DNA from: Asanoa hainanensis | GTDB lineage: Bacteria > Actinomycetota > Actinomycetes > Mycobacteriales > Micromonosporaceae | Assembly: GCF_900188485.1 (NCBI RefSeq) | Contig: NZ_FZPH01000009.1 | Coordinates: forward strand, 124,001-188,000 | Length of the DNA: 64,000 bases | Direction of reading: 5' to 3' | Notes under the pieces: model-generated | The model's input: the letters and a program-made list of their open reading frames with translations, nothing else | Told to the model about the DNA's origin: nothing | Databases searched by the model: none | Made by a program: the position numbers and the translations under genes | Shown here: piece after piece, positions 61,591-64,000 of the stretch | How positions within the stretch are numbered: the stretch's first letter is position 1 | Layout of the letters: each line of letters begins with the position of its first letter

Positions 61591-62795
61591 GCGTGTCTAC
61601 TGCTGACGGTCCGCTGGCGGGACTGCGGGTGCTCGATCTTTCGACGATCCTCGCGGGCCCGCTGGTGGCACAGGTCCTGGGAGACTTCGGCGCGGAGGTC
61701 ATCAAGATCGAGCACCCGGCCCGTGGCGACGGCATGCGCGGGCACGGGTTGGCCAAGGACGACCAGCCACTGTGGTGGAAGATGGTGGCCCGCAACAAGC
61801 GGACCGTCGGGCTCTACCTCGGCGACCCCTCGGGCGCTGCGGTCTTCCGCAAGCTGGCGGCGACCGCCGACGTGGTGATCGAGAACTTCCGGCCCGGCAC
61901 GTTGGAGCGCTGGGGCCTCGGCTACGACGTGCTCTCCGCCGACAACCCCGGGCTGATCCTGTTGCGGGTGACCGGCTTCGGGCAGTCCGGCCCGTACGCG
62001 TCGCGGCCGGCGTTCGGCACGCTGGTCGAGGCGATGAGTGGTTTCGCGCATCTCACCGGCGAGCCGGACGGCCCGCCGACGCTTCCCGCGTTCGGGCTGG
62101 CCGACTCGATCGCGGGAATGGCCGGGGCGGCGGCGGTCTCGATGGCGCTCTTCCAGCGGGAGAAGGACGGTCACGGGCAGGAGATCGACCTCGACCTGCT
62201 CAGCCCCATCATGACCGCCGTCGGCCCCGGTGTGATCTACGCCGACCAGCTCGGCGTCGACCAGCAGCGCACCGGGAACCGGTCGGCCAACAACGCGCCG
62301 CGCAACACGTACCGCACCTCTGACGGTCACTGGGTGGCCATCTCGACGAGCGCCGACAGCATCGCCCGCCGCGTGCTGACTCTGGTCGGCCATCCGGAGG
62401 TGCTTTCCGAGCCTTGGTTCGCGACCGGGAGGCAGCGGGCGGCCCATGCCGACCTGCTCGACGGGTACGTGGGCTCGTGGATCGCCGCGCGGACGCGTGA
62501 CGAGGTGCTGCGGGCCTTCGAGGAGGCGGGTGCCGCGGTCGGTCCGGTCTACAAGCCGAGCGAGCTGCTCGACGACCCGCAGGTGCGGGCGATGGAGCTG
62601 GTGACCACGGTGGACGATCCGGACCTGGGCGAGATGCGGATGCAGAACCTGCTCTGGCGGATGGGGCGCACGCCGGGCCGGATCCGGTTCACCGGGCGGG
62701 CGTTGGGCGCCGACACCGACGCGGTGCTCGGCGACGAGCTCGGGCTGTCCGCCGCGGAGCTCGCGGACCTGCGGGAGCGTGGCGTGGCGGGCTAG
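61587..62795 (+). CDS. CaiB/BaiF-type CoA transferase
   Basis: A 402-aa family III CoA transferase. Motifs: LRVLDLSTILAGPLVAQVLGDFGAEVIKIEHP (given here as LDLSTILAGPLVAQVLGDFG), VVIENFRPGTLERWG, and NAPRNTYRTSDGHWVAI. The catalytic aspartate normally found after GPY..RP.(Y/F)D appears replaced by glycine (G144 in RPAFGTLVEAMSGF), a feature I recall in a large CaiB subgroup, so the mechanism may differ. GTG 61587 overlaps the hydantoinase-like stop by 4 nt; GTG 61593 is possible. Last gene of the importer operon. Confidence 0.88.
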   Translation: MSVSTADGPLAGLRVLDLSTILAGPLVAQVLGDFGAEVIKIEHPARGDGMRGHGLAKDDQPLWWKMVARNKRTVGLYLGDPSGAAVFRKLAATADVVIENFRPGTLERWGLGYDVLSADNPGLILLRVTGFGQSGPYASRPAFGTLVEAMSGFAHLTGEPDGPPTLPAFGLADSIAGMAGAAAVSMALFQREKDGHGQEIDLDLLSPIMTAVGPGVIYADQLGVDQQRTGNRSANNAPRNTYRTSDGHWVAISTSADSIARRVLTLVGHPEVLSEPWFATGRQRAAHADLLDGYVGSWIAARTRDEVLRAFEEAGAAVGPVYKPSELLDDPQVRAMELVTTVDDPDLGEMRMQNLLWRMGRTPGRIRFTGRALGADTDAVLGDELGLSAAELADLRERGVAG

Positions 62796-62805
62796 GTTCC
62801 GCTTG

Positions 62806-62822
62806 GTTCCGCTGGGCGGAAC
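62806..62822. promoter_or_regulatory. Candidate IclR operator, site 3
   Basis: GTTCCG-CTGGG-CGGAAC (or GTTCCGC-TGG-GCGGAAC, a perfect 7-bp inverted repeat) lies 31 bases before the -10/-35 of the esterase promoter. A partial copy, GGTTCCGCT, starts ten bases earlier at 62795. Confidence 0.65.
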
Positions 62823-62836
62823 GACCGATATGGATG

Positions 62837-62865
62837 TTGACACAAGATCGACCCGGTCCTAGCGT
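62837..62865 (+). promoter_or_regulatory. Strong sigma-70-type promoter of the esterase gene
   Basis: TTGACA (62837-62842) and TAGCGT (62860-62865) are exactly 17 bases apart, both at or near actinobacterial consensus. The predicted start is near 62872, 50 bases before the GTG. Candidate operators flank it at 62806-62822 and 62892-62908. Confidence 0.7.
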
Positions 62866-62891
62866 CAGCGTTCAGATAGCGGGGGAACCAT

Positions 62892-62908
62892 GTTCCGTTC
62901 AGCGAAAC
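62892..62908. promoter_or_regulatory. Candidate IclR operator, site 4
   Basis: GTTCCG-TTCAG-CGAAAC is an imperfect copy of the 17-bp palindrome with one mismatch, located in the 5' leader of the esterase gene, four bases before its ribosome binding site. Confidence 0.5.
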
Positions 62909-62921
62909 GATGGAGGCCATC

Positions 62922-64000
62922 GTGCTCCGCAGTTTCCGTCCTCTGATCGGGTTGGCGCTCGTCGCCGGCCTCGTCGTCGCCGTGTCGCCTGGGACCGCGG
63001 CCCAGGCGCACGGCAAGCCCACTCTCGAGTGTTCCACCACCGCCCTGTCGACCGCGGGGCTCACGCGGGCCGTCGGTTATCCGACGACGGTCACCGCCGC
63101 CACCACCGCGGCCACGACCGCCGGCACGGCCTTCTGCGACGTGCGGGCCAGCATCACCGTCGGCGCCCGCGACGGCAGCACCTCCGTCATCCAACTCCGG
63201 CTGCAGGCGCCGACCGACTGGAACCGGCGCTACGTCCAGCTCGGTGGCGGCGGCTTCTGCGGCAGCATCCCGACCGGCGGCACGTCCGGCAACGCCAACG
63301 TCGACCTCGGGTATGCCGTGGCCTCCGACGACACCGGCCACGTCGGCGGCGGCTCGGACGCCTCGTTCGCCCTCGACAACACCGCGGTCCAGAACACCTG
63401 GGGCTACCTCTCCGAGCACCTGACGGCGCTCGCTTCGAAGTCCCTCCTCAAAGGACTGTCCGGGCGCGCCGTCTCCTACTCCTACTTCGTCGGCTGCTCC
63501 ACCGGCGGGCGGCAGGCGCTGATCGAGGCGCAGCGCTGGCCCGACGACTTCGACGGCATCGTCGCGGGCGCGCCGGCCAACCGGCAGAACTACCTCGCCA
63601 CCCTCTCGCAGGGCGTGCGGGAGCAGCAGAACCGGGACGCTTCCGGGGCCCAGGTGGTCGACGCGGCCGCGGCCGCGGTGGTGGGCGCTGCCGTGGTCGC
63701 GGCGTGCGACGGCGTCGTCAAGGACGGCGTGGTCGACGACCCGCGTACCTGCCGCTTCGATCCTGCCGCGGTGGCCTGCCCGGGTGGCGTTGCCGCACCG
63801 GGTTGCCTGTCGGCCGCGCAGGTCGCCGTGGTGAAGGACTGGTACGACAGCCCGCGCGACAACCGGGGCCACGAGCTCTACCCCGGCGGGCTGCCGGTGG
63901 GCTCCGAGGGTGGCTGGGTCGGCTCCGACATCAGCACGTCGCCGACCAGGCTCAGCGGCGGTGGCGCGTACGCGGAGCAGGTCCTGCGGTATCTGGCCTT
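62922..64000 (+). CDS. Secreted tannase/feruloyl-esterase-family protein (partial)
   Basis: The first 359 codons of a secreted esterase cut by the window end. Residues 1-27 are a signal peptide ending AAQA. The mature part matches the tannase/feruloyl esterase family: nucleophile region SYFVGCSTGGRQALIEAQRW with serine near 193, then DFDGIVAGAPANRQNYLA, and the lid segment DPRTCRFDP with AVACPGG, typical of calcium-binding tannase-fold lids. Several cysteines suggest disulfides. I chose GTG 62922 because GGAGG lies five bases upstream; ATG 62910 is in frame. The family releases acids from galloyl or feruloyl esters; here the released acid may feed the adjacent pathway. Confidence 0.88.
   Translation, partial: MLRSFRPLIGLALVAGLVVAVSPGTAAQAHGKPTLECSTTALSTAGLTRAVGYPTTVTAATTAATTAGTAFCDVRASITVGARDGSTSVIQLRLQAPTDWNRRYVQLGGGGFCGSIPTGGTSGNANVDLGYAVASDDTGHVGGGSDASFALDNTAVQNTWGYLSEHLTALASKSLLKGLSGRAVSYSYFVGCSTGGRQALIEAQRWPDDFDGIVAGAPANRQNYLATLSQGVREQQNRDASGAQVVDAAAAAVVGAAVVAACDGVVKDGVVDDPRTCRFDPAAVACPGGVAAPGCLSAAQVAVVKDWYDSPRDNRGHELYPGGLPVGSEGGWVGSDISTSPTRLSGGGAYAEQVLRYLA

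Noticed and set aside
1-64000. CRISPR arrays, tRNA/rRNA genes, insertion sequences or prophage
   Set aside because: I found no regularly spaced repeats, no recognisable tRNA cloverleaf or rRNA motif, and no transposase, integrase or phage structural gene; codon composition is uniform throughout.

Overview
The window is a GC-rich bacterial chromosome segment with a strong G/C third-position bias, frequent GTG starts and dense 4-nt start/stop overlaps. A Tad/Flp pilus locus in actinobacterial order, a SAM-IV type riboswitch, an actinobacterial ClpC-like ATPase, IclR/TetR/QsdR regulators and a ricin-lectin pectate lyase together point to an actinomycete, most plausibly of the Micromonosporaceae. 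That placement is inference; no rRNA or other marker gene is present. I saw no tRNA, rRNA, CRISPR array, transposase or phage gene, and no gene-free stretch longer than about 210 bases.

Region 1 (1-8.9 kb) is a Tad/Flp pilus operon: the end of a prepilin peptidase, Flp pilin, TadE-like and TadG-like pseudopilins, CpaB, the CpaE/TadZ and CpaF/TadA ATPases, a TadB carrying an extra secreted VWA-like domain, and TadC. A LuxR-type regulator with a degenerate receiver domain converges on it. Region 2 (9-23.8 kb) holds a Ser/Thr kinase fused to a GAF-like domain and a LuxR-like tail, metallo-beta-lactamase and alpha/beta hydrolases, a secreted pectate lyase with a LacI-type operator, a two-component system divergent from an ABC exporter, and a SAM-IV riboswitch in front of a class V aminotransferase. 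Region 3 (23.8-42.2 kb) is mixed: a TetR/LUD-domain pair with tandem operators, a Clp ATPase, a DUF2267-pterin dehydratase fusion, a frameshifted AraC gene, a GlxA-type regulator facing an oxidoreductase-glycosyltransferase pair, a protease-MoxR-DUF58-VWA-VWA module, an FAD monooxygenase, a GT39-like membrane protein and an ECF sigma/anti-sigma pair.

Region 4 (42.2-64 kb) is the most striking. Two long operons diverge around 51.9-52.0 kb. The leftward one encodes an IclR regulator, a CitE-like lyase, a cyclase-family hydrolase, three MmgE/PrpD proteins, DUF3891, a PPOX-family protein, an EthD-like protein, an unrecognised 193-aa protein and an LLM flavin enzyme. The rightward one encodes a complete branched-chain-amino-acid-type ABC importer, a fourth MmgE/PrpD protein, an Asp/Glu/hydantoin racemase-like protein, an FAD dehydrogenase, a dihydropyrimidinase-like hydrolase and a CaiB-type CoA transferase, followed by a secreted tannase/feruloyl-esterase-like protein cut by the window end. 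A 17-bp palindrome of form GTTYCR-N5-CGRAAC occurs in the divergent promoter region and twice around the esterase promoter, suggesting a single IclR regulon. The likely logic is extracellular ester cleavage, uptake of the released compound by the ABC importer, redox and ring-opening or isomerising steps, CoA activation and carbon-carbon cleavage. The substrate cannot be named from sequence.
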